A stretch of DNA of 64,000 nucleotides from Taeniopygia guttata (taxonomy: Eukaryota; Chordata; Aves; Passeriformes; Estrildidae): contig NC_133024.1 in assembly GCF_048771995.1 (NCBI RefSeq), forward strand, positions 90,428,501 through 90,492,500, given 5' to 3'. Below, piece after piece: positions 25,701 to 39,073 of this stretch. The notes beneath the pieces were generated by a model that did not search any database, was not told the DNA's origin, and saw only the letters and a program-made list of their open reading frames with translations. A program made the position numbers and the translations under genes. Position 1 is the first letter of the stretch, and each line of letters opens with the position of its first letter.

Positions 25701-28700
25701 TACCATTCCCATACTCCCAAAACTAAACACATGTAGCTTCAGCACCTAAATGGAGCTCCAGAGTAACTCCTCAGAGCACATGCACCCATCAGTGCTCCAT
25801 GGTGACAACGATCTTGTCATGAAAGCTGAGACAGATCAGCTTAAGTCTCAAGGGCACAAGCATTTTCACACTATTTGTTACTAATTAAAGTCTAGTAGCT
25901 TCTCTTTTCCAGCCTCTCAGGTCACACTTACGCAACAGCAGCTTCCAAATTAAGTCATAGGCATGTAGATCTGAAAGAGTTTCCCATCCACAGCTCCCTC
26001 TCCACCTAACTACTCACCACCATCCTTTTTCAGGCTAGGACTTCCTTAAATATTATGAACATCTGAATTAAGGTACATGAATCAGACAGCTTAGCACTTA
26101 CTACTTTGAGAAAAATCCATTTTTGAAGGAAAAAGGTTTTGTAATAGGCATATGGGTTAAAGAGAGAGGGAAGGATAATAATCATCTATAGGCTGACTGC
26201 AATAATTTTTCTTTAAGTAGAAGAATAGGAACCAGAAGAAATACTTTAGCCTGCTCAGGTGCACAGCTGTGAAAGTCTCAGTTCCACCTACAGTAGTTTT
26301 CACTGAGCAGATAAACACGGGGAAGTTGTTGTGAACCTCTGTTGTAGTGATCTTGAACCACAAATGAACAAATGCACCACACAGTCCAATTGCTGCTATG
26401 GAGCCTCCGGGTTATCACTTAAGGGTGTTATGCAACTTTATCCACAAAGCCTGTTTTGAACTTTAGTGTGTCTTATTCCTACCATAGACACAGAGATTAA
26501 AACCAAGATGGCTGCAAAAGAGGCAAGAGCATTTTTCCCTTTAAATTAGGCAGAAGTCACTAGGTTCTTATTTCAGAATTACAGCAATGCAGATTAGAAG
26601 GGATATCCCCACATCATCTTGTCACTTTTTATTGAAAGAGTTAAAAGCATGAAGCTTTTTCAGACTAGCCTGATATTAACTTTTTTTTGTTGCTTGTTTT
26701 AGCAATGCTGAATTTAAGTAATTATTTTCAGAATTAATTCATTCCAAATATCATTAGTGAAACAGATTGTGTGCACCTTGTCTTCATGCAAAGAAAACCT
26801 TGATTTTTAAGCATTTGACACTGGTCTTCACATTAAACCAAAGATACCAGTCTCCTACAACTGCCTGTGCTATAGACTTTCAGAATCTTGAAGTATTCCT
26901 GCACTGGCATCCTTCTTTCTATAGAACATGTCCTCATAAACACAGAGGGAAACATTAGGCATTTAAGGACTGTTCTATTTCCGCCACACATCATTATGTT
27001 TTCACTGCACTTAGAACTTAAGGAAGGTCAAGCCACATGACACAAGTGTTGCCAGAGCATGCACATCAGAGAGTTAGTCTGGGTAGAAAAAGGTGGAATT
27101 ATTTCCCAGTTGGTTTCATTTTAAGTAACATTCCCTCCACTATGTAGTCCCCCACATACTTCTCCTCGTTCTATAAGTCATCAAGCTTCTTGACATTTAC
27201 ACAAACTGTTAGCTCCCACCCCTCTCCCAATTACTTCTTTTCTGATGCCAGCTGCTACTCACAAAACAAGGCAGCGTTCCATGGATGTCAGCATCTTGCC
27301 AAATCAGCCCTGACTCATCAGTCAGCACTCGGGGATGTCACCCAGTCAGAAGCACTACTACAACTCTGGCACTTGGCAGCACTCCTTCCCTCACAGCAAA
27401 ACTTGCTACTGCTTCACCCATTTCAGCTTCAAACCCAGAGGAACAGAGCTGCCTCTCCAGGAACGCACCCACACACAGTCACTGCCCAGTGGTTTGTCAC
27501 TCAGCAAAATGAAACAGATGTCTCTATGAACGAGCCAACAGCACATCCCAAGAGGAAAAAAAAGCACAAACCTGTCTGTGCAGCCAGAGCCCCTTCTGAC
27601 AGCTCTAGCAAGACTCCAGGAGCTATATGCCACTGCCTCAGCTTGCTTAACACTGCTGCTTTGGTCTTTTCCACATACTGCAGGAAACTGAAGGGAATCA
27701 CACCTTTAATCAGTTTAAGGAAGAAGTGACTAGATGCAGCTGCCTGCAGCCCCACAAACATGCTTTTTCACTCCTGTACTAACCTAAGTGCCCAGTGCCA
27801 GGTGGGAAGCTCCCTGTGCTCTAGTCCACAGTGGTCTTTCCCAAGTGGAAAGACCTTTTCCACTCCACATGGCCAAGATACAACTATGAATTTGACAGCA
27901 CTCCTCCCCTTTATCATATACTGTTAAAGATCAGCTACAAGCCACACAGCGAAGCAGCTGCTATTCTGCTGCAAGAAATAGTCATAATAAGCAGAATTAA
28001 GTGCCCTGTGGGCAGAGGTCTCGAGAAAGCAAGAAAAGCCAACACCACTGCCTTACTAGCCTTAAAGGTTTGCAAGTATTTGCAGTTCTCTCAATGACTC
28101 AACTATTACCACAACTCAAGCGAACTTTGTTTGGCTTTGTCACCATTTTTAACATTTAAGACAACAAATGCCTGCATAAAAACATTATTATTTTCATCTT
28201 AAAATACCTTAGAGTTTGCAAGAAAATAGCAAAGGACTACCGATATTTTAATTCTACATGCCCAGCAGAAATTTAGCCTCAAGTCATTTTTTAAAAAAAT
28301 TCTTTCATATATATGCTACAAGTTACAGCAAATATCACTAACAGCGTAAAAATGCTCAAGGTAACCTCTTCACTTCTTAGGAATAAGTTAGAGGCTTAAG
28401 AACCTTCCTTTAAGACAAAAAGGTAAGCCTTTTAAATTTGAGACCTCCTGGGCTCAAAGAGGCAGGAGATGCAAAACCACAATCCAGACTGCCCTTTATA
28501 AACATGTCTTTATACCTGCCCATGTTCACTGTGCTTCACAAAAGCGTGTGAAGCTTTCCTATTGCTTCTGTGTCATTACAGCCAACCAGTATGGAAACAT
28601 AACCTCCTTATGTCAGAGAAAAGCTTACAGCATCAAGAAGTCAACATATTCATATTCATGAATCAGCTTAAAGCAATCATGCCATTCTGGACTAAGCAAA

Positions 28701-29200
28701 GAGCTTTTTCCCACTTTCATTTCTTCCCTCTCAGCCCCAATACACAGGCACCTCCTACCAAATTAGGCCATCTGGTCGCTTGACAGCTGTAAATAGCAAG
28801 CAGTCAGTTAACATTGTTCAGGAGATGAACAATTCCACAGCATTTGCAGGTGAAGTTACAATAACCCTATGGGTTAGTTTTGTGCTGTCTTTTTGTTTTG
28901 TTTTGTGTTTTTTTAATCTTAGAAGGTGAAAGAATTGAGTAGTTGTGCTCAATAATTGTCATTAAACAAATTTCTTAGCCTAGCTTTAGCCCACCTGCCC
29001 TCATCCTCCCCACTATGATATTAACAACAAATCATATATTCAATTAGCTATGTATCTGTTGTACCAACAATATAGAAAGAGCTTAAAGTAAAAAAAAAAA
29101 AAAGGGGGATTTGTTTAGAACTCTGAAAACTGCTTAAGGTAGTCAGGAATTGAAAATCTAATAAAAATTTCTGGTTAAAAAGGATAAAAAACACTAAATA
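22788..29200. other. Intronic DNA with GC-richer patches, no identifiable gene
   Basis: Two patches are richer in G+C and hold longer frames: 23,140-24,480 and 27,190-27,760. Open frames include 200 codons on the minus strand (24,960-24,358, no ATG at its start) and 179 codons on the plus strand (27,190-27,729, also starting at a non-ATG codon). No domain is recognisable in either. Such patches can be conserved regulatory elements or old repeats; the sequence alone does not say. 'tgactcatcagtca' near 27,312 is an AP-1-like site. Confidence 0.5.
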
Positions 29201-29274
29201 TAAATTAAAAAGAAACAGTATAAGACATTTTAAAATCTAAATTAAAAAGAAACAGTGTAAGACATTTTTAAATC
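29201..29274. repeat. 37-bp tandem duplication
   Basis: Two adjacent 37-bp copies (29,201-29,237 and 29,238-29,274) begin 'taaattaaaaagaaacagt' and differ at only two positions. The high identity suggests a fairly recent event in AT-rich intron sequence. Confidence 0.93.
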
Positions 29275-29782
29275 TATATACTGGATTTTAAACATTAAAT
29301 TAACTTGATAATATTTTTAATACTTACGGTTACTTTGTTATTTTTTTTCTTGGACTAGGTGAGCGAAAAATTTGATTTATCAGAGTTAAGCTTTCCAAAG
29401 TTCATACTGATGGTGAGGAGACTAGAATACGAAAGATTAAGGTAACCCTAAACATAATGGTTACTGTTAGTGTAATCCACCAAAAAAAAATCAAAGAAAA
29501 AAGAACTACACAATTTAATAGAAAGAAGTTTACAGCTGTTCTGTAACACACCAATAAATAACAACAGCATGTCAGTGTATTCTAGGTTTACAGAAAAAAT
29601 ATTAAGTATTAAACTAAAGGTCTAACATTAATCTATCAAAATCTGCTTAGAATGTAAGGAGTCTTTTCAACCAAAGCAAAATATCTAGCCTGAACTTACA
29701 CTACACTTTGGCAAATATCAGCATAAAAATTTACTTTTTAGCAATGATTCACTCAATAAACTTTTTTAAGCTGACATGTACA

Positions 29783-29806
29783 TACATATTGTATGTACAA
29801 TATGTA
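29783..29806. repeat. AT-rich palindrome within alternating purine-pyrimidine tract
   Basis: Arms of 11 bp ('tacatattgta' and 'tacaatatgta') flank a 2-nt centre, inside a longer 'gtacatacatat' type tract running to about 29,820. It may extrude as a cruciform. Its simple composition makes a chance origin plausible. Confidence 0.8.
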
Positions 29807-32800
29807 CATACATATATATGCCTCTTTCATACATATTGCATTTCACATAATAAAAGCATGTATCTAGACAGCCTGATTTTTAACAACTTTCATGCAGTTA
29901 AATTTAAAATAATGTCTTCCCCCTCTGAAAATAATCACTGAATAAGTAGATGTCAAATTCCCCAACAATGTTTCCTCCACATTCCCAAAATTCATCAGTA
30001 ACTAGCATGCCCTCTATTACTATAGCCTCAAGCCCAAGCCATAGGCAAAGACACCAGATACATTTTAATAGAACCCAGTTCTCCTTGAAGTGAGCTTCGG
30101 GATCCCAGAGCCAAACACTCCTCTCATTCCTGAACCATGGATAATGCCAGCCTGGGAAATTACAGTTTATTCCACTCATAGTCACCTCAAGAATAAGACC
30201 AAATAAACAGACTTCAGTTTTTTCTCGACAACCCTTCTTCAGATATATTACCATCCCAAAAAATAGGATTAGATTCAACTCTCAAGTATTCTGCAGGAAA
30301 TAAACCTAAAGAACCTATGAGTTTCAGTAACCTACCTACAACTGCTATTAATGAAATTAAGACTGCAAGTGCAATTTCTCAGAGGCAAGTGTCACTCAAC
30401 TACCTTCTTTGTAGCTTCACAGGGTACTATCCATGATTCATGGAAGGCAACCACTTCTATCATTTACAGCATAAAATCGTAAGCCAAACTTCTCAAAAAA
30501 CACACACAGCCATTTTTCCTTCACATTAATCCTGATACTGTCTTATGCACATCATATATGTTCCAGTAGCATTTTCCAGTTTTATTTTCTAATGACCTCT
30601 CAACAAATATGGAAGTTTCATGTTATCCATCAAATGCCAGTGCTGATTCAGATTCATCTCAAGAGATGCTACTTACAATGAATATAACTAGCATAAATAA
30701 TTTGTGCAAACAGCTCATTAATAGGACTTTGAAAAGAAGTGAAGAACTATGTAAAATGCTAAGCATGAACTGCAAGTAACTGATGTCATTCAGATAAAAA
30801 ATCTGTTTTGGTTCATCTGCATGTCTACTCCGGAGTGTAAATTTGAAGCATTAGAGACCAAAAAAAAAAAAAAAAACTACTAGGCAAACAGCTCAGTATT
30901 CCTTCCCTCTTCCCAGTCCATCCATACAATTATCTCCAGACAAGTACTTCATACACAAGGTTTATTTTCTGCATACAACTATTTTGATTATTAACATTAA
31001 TTTTGCAAAACTTTAATGGCACATCAGCAGATGTTCTTTTCAGAGGATTTCACAACATCCCATCTTAATGGTGAAGCAGAGGAAGAGCCTAATTGTCCTT
31101 AATCCTCTATTCAAAATAGGTTAGATGAAATCCTCTTTGGACTGAAGCAAAGAGATTAGCGAGTGTCACCAGGAAAAAGAAACATTATTCCCCCCCCTCA
31201 CCATGACCCGTATCTAGGTGAGCTTAATGATTAATGAAGGAAACAGATTCTCCTATTTCAAAAAGGGAAATTAGTCTACAGGGAAAGGCAAAAAAAAAAA
31301 AAGGAAAATGCTTCTATGAAATCTCCAAATTTTAAGCTTCCATGCTAGTAGTAACAACAAGGATGATGTAAATAAGAAGCACACCAAAACACACATTCCC
31401 AGTATGCCTTAGTAATCAGAAAAAAGCTCATATGAAACCCCTTTTTTTTTAATACCAATACACATCTGTATCCCTGGTAAATCTTGGCATATTTTTTAGC
31501 ATTGCTAAATAAATAGCACACAATTTAGGGAAGCACATGTGCACCCATCTGCACATGAATGGATATAGATGCAGATAGAGAAACAAAGAGGGAAATAGGT
31601 GGTATCTGGAGAAGCAATGCAGAACACAGGTAACAAGAAAAAAAACCAACCCCACAACACAGTCATTACAAGCTTCTGTTCACACCCAGTTTTCTTCCTC
31701 TGACACAATAATTTTGTTACCTGGAAGCATTAATGTACCCTTACAACTTCTTGCTATGGGAAAGGTGGACTATACTCTCATCCCTGTCCCAAGAAAGGAT
31801 GAATGCACATAGAAATTAACATCCAGATCCACCTAGATACCTAGGTGATTCATCAGCCTATGGTCTTCTGTGATCTTCCAAACAAAAGAAATTACTGGGC
31901 CACTGGCCTCAGTCTCTTATAACAATCCAAGCTAGCCTGCCAGTTTCTTCCTAAAAAGAGTAATATAGTATCACAAATACTCAATACTTTCAAAATTAAA
32001 ATCAAAGTTAAATTAAAAACAAAAAAACAAATAAAACCCTTCCAATGATGACTCAAGAGTCTGTGCCACAGGCTTCTCAGAGTCACTACTGAGAGGGCAG
32101 AAAAACAGCTTGTGTACATGTGATATAGGATAAGAAACCCTGGTTTGCCTCATCTACCTGCAGCTGTTGCCATGGTAATTATAGCAGAGAAGATAATAGC
32201 ATTCCAGTGTCATTTTGCTTCACAGCTCAGGATGAACTTCTGCTGAAATGTCCCTCAACAATTATAAAAATAATACATTATCCTGTGTAATGGTAAGCCA
32301 CTAGAATAAGCAGAATTATTCTGGAAAAAATATAATCTGTCTTAAAAGACTAGGAGGAGAGGCATGATATTTTGCTCAAACAACAACAACAAAAAAAAAA
32401 GCCTAAGAAAAAAAACAAAGGAAAGAACCCGATAAAGTTGAATCCAGTTGCATAACAGGTTCTAAAACATCTGCTCAGTCTTCTCTGCAACAGTTTTCTC
32501 TTGTTTCTGCTCCCTGACGCACATGGCATGCAGCAGGCATCCCATCGTAAATCCCGCTGCAGCGCTTCAGAAACCACAATGGGTTTCCAGTCACACTTAA
32601 ACCTAGTTTTATTATGTCCATCTCAACACCACAAACAGTAGCCATGGTGTTTGTGGAATACTTCACTTGCCAGCCCAGTCACCATTTTCTGAGTGCTGTG
32701 TGACCACTACCGTATGACACAAGAAAAAGAATCAACAAGAAATGGTGATCAGAGATGTTAAGCTATAAACATGCTACGTAGGCCTTTGTCCTCTTCCATT

Positions 32801-33229
32801 CCCAAAAATAATTTTCAAAAGGCTTGCAGAACTGATACTCAGTGGTGCTTGAGAAAACACATAAAAGAAGAACAATATTAAACTTTTTTTTAAATCAAAC
32901 ATGTTATCAAGAGACAAAAGCAGTTATACAGTTCTCATCTCAGGATTTTTGATGCTAAAAAAAGATCAAAACTTCTTGATCTATTTTCAGTCACTGAAAC
33001 AGTTCTACAATTTAGATGCTCCAAAAGCAATGTTTTCTACTATCATAGAACATCTGATGAGTGCAAATGAGTAATATTTTGTAGCCAATAGCAACCAGCA
33101 TGTAATATGTACACTGACTTCCTGTAAGTTAACTGTTTTACATATGCAAGGTCCTATTTTCATTTGTTTATTCTCAAAAGAAGAAGGAAATTGTGTTTTT
33201 CTTGTGTAAATTAGTTAATTGATGGAGCA

Positions 33230-33318
33230 GGGGGGAGGGGAAAAATCAGAGCTCAATAAATTATCCTTGTTTATTGCCCTTCAGCAATAAATAATTGATG
33301 GGGGAAGGGGGGGAAGGG
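33230..33318 (+). repeat. Paired G-rich tracts, potential G-quadruplex
   Basis: The G-rich tract at 33,230-33,240 and a stronger one at 33,300-33,318 (GGGGG-AA-G7-AA-GGG) are each preceded by 'aattgatgg', suggesting an old imperfect duplication about 75 bp apart. The second tract fits a quadruplex pattern if the G7 run is counted as two G3 runs. An 8-bp hairpin (tttattgc / gcaataaa) lies between them. Confidence 0.6.
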
Positions 33319-36300
33319 AGAATATCTGGGCGCTTTTTGAGCATCAGATAATAGTGAAATATCTTTAGGGTACATTACAAACCAGAGTGAACACAAGACT
33401 CACTACCAGTATGACGAGCTAAATTTGCAGGAGTGCCAAATTCTGTCAGCCACAGTCAACAGAATTAACTTCTTAGTAAAGCTTTGAAACTTTGCCTTTT
33501 AAAAATAACTTGCTGAAAAGTCAGCAGGAAGCACTCCGATACAGATAACCACCCCCCAAAAAATAAGAGAAAATGGTAATTAGACAAATAACAAAGCAAT
33601 GGTGCTTAGGGAAACAGGAATTCAAAAGTTACTTGTGCTGTTTGATGCCCTCTGTTGAACCTTCCACAGCAGGAAGAACTGGTACCTGCAGTGAAGCAGA
33701 GCTGAGAGATAGGAAGCACCTCAAGTTTCAAAAAACATTATGACACACAGACTTGCACAAGAGATAACAAAAATGGATTACATACCAGGAATAGACACAA
33801 ACCCTTAAGAGCTGCAAGTTACTAATCGTTTACCCATGAATACATGTATAGATCCTACAGAGAGCATCTTTTGTACACTCAACACAATCGTCAGACAAAC
33901 TGCCATACCAATGTGTTTATATACAGCTTAAAACAGCTTCAGATTTTGTTAAATTATACCTCTGAACTTAGGAACAAAACATAACACTTTTGACTTACTT
34001 GCCTAGGAAGAAAACTGTTTAACAGGAACATTGACTAAGAAACAGACAGCACCAGTTTAATATTCATCTGCAAGACTGCAAAGGAGGCTGAATAAATTCA
34101 GAAGCAAAACCAAGAACCAAACACTCTCATATTAATAAACTAAATTTAGATTAAAAACAATAGGTGATCTGAAACACTTGACAAATGGATTGTCCTTTAA
34201 GACACAAATGACTATAAAGTACCAAGGCTTACAATTTCACCAACTTTCAGATCAAAGCAGTTATCAACCTCTACTACATCAAAGTTAGATAAATAAATGA
34301 ACTCAAGTTCAGTATTAATTTATATCTACTAAGACTACATACACAAGTAAAATACTTAAGAAATATAATTAGAAAACAGGTTTAGAATTATAATGCCAAT
34401 CAAAAGCAACAGTCATCTAAGTCAACGACAAAAAGTCACAGATTGTCACAAAAATTAGTTAAGAACTTCCTAAAAATCCCTACCATAACTTCCTGGTTAG
34501 GCTAGTCAAATGTCTTTTCAAACTACGATTAAAGTTGACTCATTTCTACAAATGTGAAAAATAGAGCGCCCATTTGAAAATTGAATTTATTCCAGCCTCC
34601 CAAAAAAAGAGATTTTTCGGAAATACCTGCACAACTAATAGGCCAGCAGCTCGCCAGAGACCAAAGCTGTAGTAAATCACTGCTCCTTCTAGAAACACAT
34701 CTTACCTGCTACTACCTTCATTTAGAGATACTTAGGCAGGTAATAAGTACTTAAGATGCAGATTTGTAATCCTAAAGTAACAAGAGAACCTGAAAGAGGA
34801 GAAGCAGTAAAGTAGCAAGATCTCTAAATATGCTACGTAACACAGGCAAAACTCTTCAGTAATACAGACCTCTGACCCAGTAGCATTTACTGTACAACCC
34901 AAAGCCATCAACTTGGGCAGGAGCTTTAGTGACCAGGGCCAGCTGTCTTACAAACACAGAACAGACTGTCACCATAGGCGGCAAGATGTTCAGCAACCAT
35001 TTAGTGTCCAAACAGGCATGTGCTGAAGAGCAACATCTTCCCACTTTGCCCAGATATAGTCAAATCAACAATATTCAAGAATATCCAAATCCATGTTCAG
35101 CCATGAACAGCTACAAAAGACATATGCCCATGTTTTATTAAGGAAAGTGTTCATTTGGTGAAAGATGTCACCAAAATGTGCTTAAATATTATTAACCAAC
35201 TTTCACCTATGATGAGGACAGACTTCAGAAGTCATATCACCAGCAAAAAATAAGTGATCAGAGAAGATTAAAGCAGCTGCATTAACACAGACAGAACAGA
35301 TCACCTAATGATATCCACAGTGTCCCAAATAATTTAACTACAAAACAGAAGCTAATCTGGTATGGAGGCAGTTTTAATCGCCATCATATGCTTGGCTTTT
35401 TTCCTCTAAATAGTGTACTGCTTAATATAAAACTAACAAGTTTCACTTGTTACTAAGCAGGTTCTGCATGACACTTCCAGGATACCCCATGCTAATTCTG
35501 TATTCTCTGGCTGTGCAGCTGCCCTCCCTGGGGTAAGACATATCCTCTGGGGAATCCAAGGAGAAGGCAATGAAGCATTTCGTCTGATGCAAAAGCAACA
35601 TCTATAAAAAAGGTTCTATTTTTATAGAGTATGTGACAAAAAAGTGTAGTCTTACCTAGTAATGTTCATACTACCCACACACAGCCATTATTTCCATTAA
35701 TTCGGAAATAATAACAATTTTTTTGTGTCAAAGTTTATCTTATTTATCTTAATGCAGAAGACTCGTCCAGTTCCTCTAATTCCATGTAGAAGCAAAGCTG
35801 TATATTAGGGTGTTTCTACTTTGTTACTTAAAGATGCCTCTAACAGAGATCATACACATTCTAAAGCAGTAAAACATAGAGATTAACCTCAATAGACACA
35901 ACTAAGAAAATTACAATGCTGCTTATCAGCTTCCAAGGGATTTACAAAACCGAACTTCATGTCAGCTGTACTGCAGTGAAACAAACACTTTTTCTGTAAA
36001 AAAGTTATTTTTCACCATCAGTCCTGTATATTGAGTATGGCTGCAGGAATGGTTACAGGAAGCAAGAGGTGAAGTGAAAAGAACCCAAAATTTGCAGGAT
36101 GATCTTAAGAGACAGAAAAAAAGAACGTCAATTTAAAAATTCTGTAAGATAAAGACAATTCCCTCTGTCTTACTAAGAGACTACAACATCTCTTGGTGAA
36201 AAGATATGAAGTACAGTATGACTAGTATGCTGAACATATATTTTATTCAACCCACATCACTAAACTCTTCAATGCCTCAAAGATACAAAAAGGACACTCA

Positions 36301-38576
36301 ATGCAGGTGAAACAGAAAACATCTGAAAATGCTAACCAGGAAGCTGACAGCACCCAGTCATTGCTATTCTTCCACAGGGCCTTGGAAATACGTGCCCTGA
36401 TTTTGCACTGCTTCAGGACAGAAACTGTCCAGCAAAGGAAAGAGAAATGGGAGGGAACTTCCCAATCACAACAAACCCTCTAGTATTTAATTTATGCCTT
36501 TATGCCCCACAACAAACAGGACCAAGAAAGAAAAGTAATGACAAAGAACTGTTAGAAACTATCCTACTAGAAGTTTCCATTAGTACATCACATCCCAACT
36601 GTTTGTTTTACTGAGATCATAACATAAGAGCTCCGAGCTAACCCAGCACTTCCAGATGCAGCAGCCAAGGTTTCTGCATAATCCAGAGACCAGTCTTTCT
36701 CTAGGAAGGACCTGCAACTGAACAAGTCCAGCAGACTTGCAGAACAAAAATTCATAGTTCCAAGACCCTAGTCATGAAACAGTTTTTGTATTGACTTAAA
36801 CTAAACCCAAGCTTCAGCTTACTTTGAAATAAACACAAGATGTAACTATCCACTCCAGCTCTCCCACAGAAGAGTCGCTGTCTTGTCTCCCTTATTAAAA
36901 GCAGTTTGGAAAGCGGTAGGCGCATCTACATCTGTGTGCCTGGCTGCTGCACACAGAGCTTTGGTGAACAACTCTGGAGTGATGTACCTAACACGCACGT
37001 CTGCTACCCATGCAGAGCAGTCAGTTTCAGGCCCAGCAGTCAAAACTAGTACTTTTTATTTTCACTGCTGCAGATGTGCAGAAGTAGTTGAACCATAGAG
37101 ATGCAAAAGAGAAAGAGACAAGAAAAACCATGCAGCACAAACGTAAGGCTGCCAGATCTCAATAGTCTCCACTGTAATGAACACGAATTTTCTTACAGCA
37201 CCTTTTCCTTAAAATTATGTTTCCGTGGAAGAAAGGTTTCAAAGTTAAGACACTGAGCAAAAGCAAAATAAGAAGCAACAGGTGAAAATATACAAGGTAG
37301 CATGGACCATCCTAGGCAATTACCTAGGCAGAGCCTATCAGCATACACACAATCCAGAAGGCAATAGGAAGCCTTCTTTACATGGGATATAATAATGTTT
37401 CACTTATCTTTTAAACTGCTGCGTTAGTCTCATCAGCAGTGCAGGAGGGTGGTGACAGTCAACAACTCAAGAGCTCAAGCTCCTTACTTTTAACATACTG
37501 TCTTCTTATGTATCTTTACTGCAGCTGCTCTCAAGCCCACTTCCTTCATATCTGATGCCTAAGCCTACCTTGGAAGAGGTCAGCAACAATGTTATGCACA
37601 AGCAATTAAACAGTGTGCTTGCTCTGTGCAAAATGAACACGTCATTTGTACAGGCTCCAGATGCAAGCACACACAGATAAAGAAATCTTAAACTAGATCC
37701 AACAGTTAGATCAGCACTGACAGATCTCTGCACCCGAAGTGATCTACCTCCTTCCAAAGAGACCTCAGCACAACTTGCCTGGTCTTTACATCCATAGAGA
37801 CCATTGCTTCTCTTATACCTCATTATTATTGCTGCTACACATTATTTAGAGTACTCCTTTTCTTAGGACTGCTTTCTAAAGATCCATACACACATAGCTG
37901 TTTTTAATACTCACCTCTCTACTCTCTCCTCATCCCACATCTACTGTATTGTAAATCAGAAGAAAAAAAAGTATGGATTTTCATCTTTGCTACTTTTCTT
38001 CATTTATACTTTTAAAATACATACTTCAGCCTGTATTATGTGGACACAGCTCTTGGCACACACAAAACTAAGTGTATTTACTGTAAGTGAGGAAATGTGA
38101 GTGCTCTGACCAAGGCAAAAGTACTTCCTGCATAAGAAGAAAAGCTATTTGTATTTGAAAATTCCTATTATCTCTCCCTATCTTCTAAAAATTACTTCTA
38201 TGCCCAACAGCAGAAATTTGCCATTTCCTAGTATTGGTGGGCCCCATGCCGTGTACTGAACAACCCCACACTTACAGGCATCCAGCTGATCTACTTATAC
38301 CATTATCCTGAGCATTTATTAGGGGTTCCATGGAACTGGAGCTGCACTCACTGACGCACCCCAGCCAACACTTGGACCCCACTCTATCTAATACGCTGCC
38401 GAGTAGCTCTCTCGGGCAGTGTGGATGGGTTTCCACACGCTGACCAACAAACCACATCTGCCCTCTATTCCCGGAGCGCTCTCAAGTCTGGCGTGTTTGA
38501 GTCTTACTACGCACACCTACAAAAACTTGGGACTCGTCCGACCATTCGTCAGTATACTTAAACTGTACAATTCCAC

Positions 38577-38607
38577 AAAAAAAAAAAAAAGAAAAAAAAA
38601 AGAAAAA
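38577..38607. repeat. A-rich simple tract at the edge of the CpG island
   Basis: Runs of 14, 10 and 5 A are separated by single G bases, about 150 bp from the start of the CpG island. Rigid A tracts of this kind exclude nucleosomes and often lie near promoters. Confidence 0.85.
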
Positions 38608-39020
38608 GTCGCTTGGCTGAAACAACACAGGGAAGAGAAAGGGAATAAACAAACCAAAAGCAAACAGATATATGTAAAAAACCAAAAATAAAACCTGGAG
38701 AGCTGGATGTTTTCTCTGCCCTGCTAACCACGCATCGCAGTACGCTGTGAGTTACAGTGCCCTGAACTCAGGTCAAGCCGCCGAGGTTCAGCGAAGGGCA
38801 GTCCCGTGGGGCGGGCGGGCTGCGGGGAGCGCACGGCACCCGGTGCCGCCGCTGCTGCATCCCCGCTTGCACCGGGCATCACGTGCAGCGGCCCCGAGGC
38901 TCCCCGGCCGCCGAGCCGGTCACGGGACCGCCCAACTCCTGACCGAGCCCTTCCCGCGAGCCCGAGGCCACGGCGGGGGCTGCCTCCCGCCCGGGGTCGA
39001 GCGGCACCGGCGGTACTCAC

Positions 39021-39059
39021 GTATCGGCTCACAAGGGTCCGCAGGAGGCTGCAATCCAT
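39021..39059 (-). CDS. ATP11A: ATP11A exon 1 coding part (P4-ATPase flippase, N-terminus only)
   Basis: Seen: the minus strand reads ATG at 39,059 in a strong context (G at -3, G at +4), then 13 codons, MDCSLLRTLVSRY, ending exactly at a GTGAGT donor (39,020-39,015), so the exon ends in phase 0. Known: vertebrate ATP11A begins MDCS(V/L)(V/L)RTLV.RYCAGEE, and its first coding exon ends after the same tyrosine; ATP11B and ATP11C have different N-termini. The protein is a ten-helix P4-ATPase that, with a CDC50 subunit (TMEM30A), flips phosphatidylserine and phosphatidylethanolamine to the inner leaflet of the plasma membrane and endosomes. The 13 residues here are the cytosolic N-terminal tip; no catalytic domain lies in the window. 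Start choice: the frame upstream has no other ATG before an in-frame TAG at 39,212-39,210. The CpG-island setting fits a widely expressed gene. Confidence 0.86.
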
Positions 39060-39073
39060 GGCGGGCGGGCGGC

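Larger units (their letters stand above)
29275..38759. other. Intronic DNA next to the ATP11A promoter, no identifiable gene
   Basis: AT-rich until about 38.2 kb, then rising in G+C. It contains A tracts (for example near 30,861-30,876), two G-rich tracts (33,230-33,240 and 33,300-33,318) and an A-rich tract at 38,577-38,607. A 124-codon minus-strand frame at 30,278-29,904 has no recognised domain. No LINE or LTR fragment was seen. Confidence 0.55.
1..39020 (-). other. ATP11A: ATP11A intron 1, 5' part (incomplete)
   Basis: The intron opens with the GTGAGT donor at 39,020-39,015 and runs off the left edge. I found no sequence resembling the second ATP11A exon (which should encode CAGEENWVDSRTIYVG-like residues) on the minus strand, so the intron is at least 39 kb. 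A very long first intron is also normal for ATP11A in mammals. Composition is AT-rich, with scattered A and T tracts. Its content is listed separately: LINE fragments, hairpins, one coding-like relic and simple repeats. Open frames of 60-200 codons occur on both strands, but none has recognisable homology or convincing exon boundaries. Confidence 0.75.

Noticed and set aside
26575..26635. Possible diverged CR1 tail ('cagaattacagcaatgcaga')
   Set aside because: The similarity to the CR1 3' end is too weak and not followed by the diagnostic segments.
27190..27729. 179-codon plus-strand frame in a GC-richer patch
   Set aside because: It has no ATG at its start, overlapping frames on both strands, and no recognised domain or exon boundaries.
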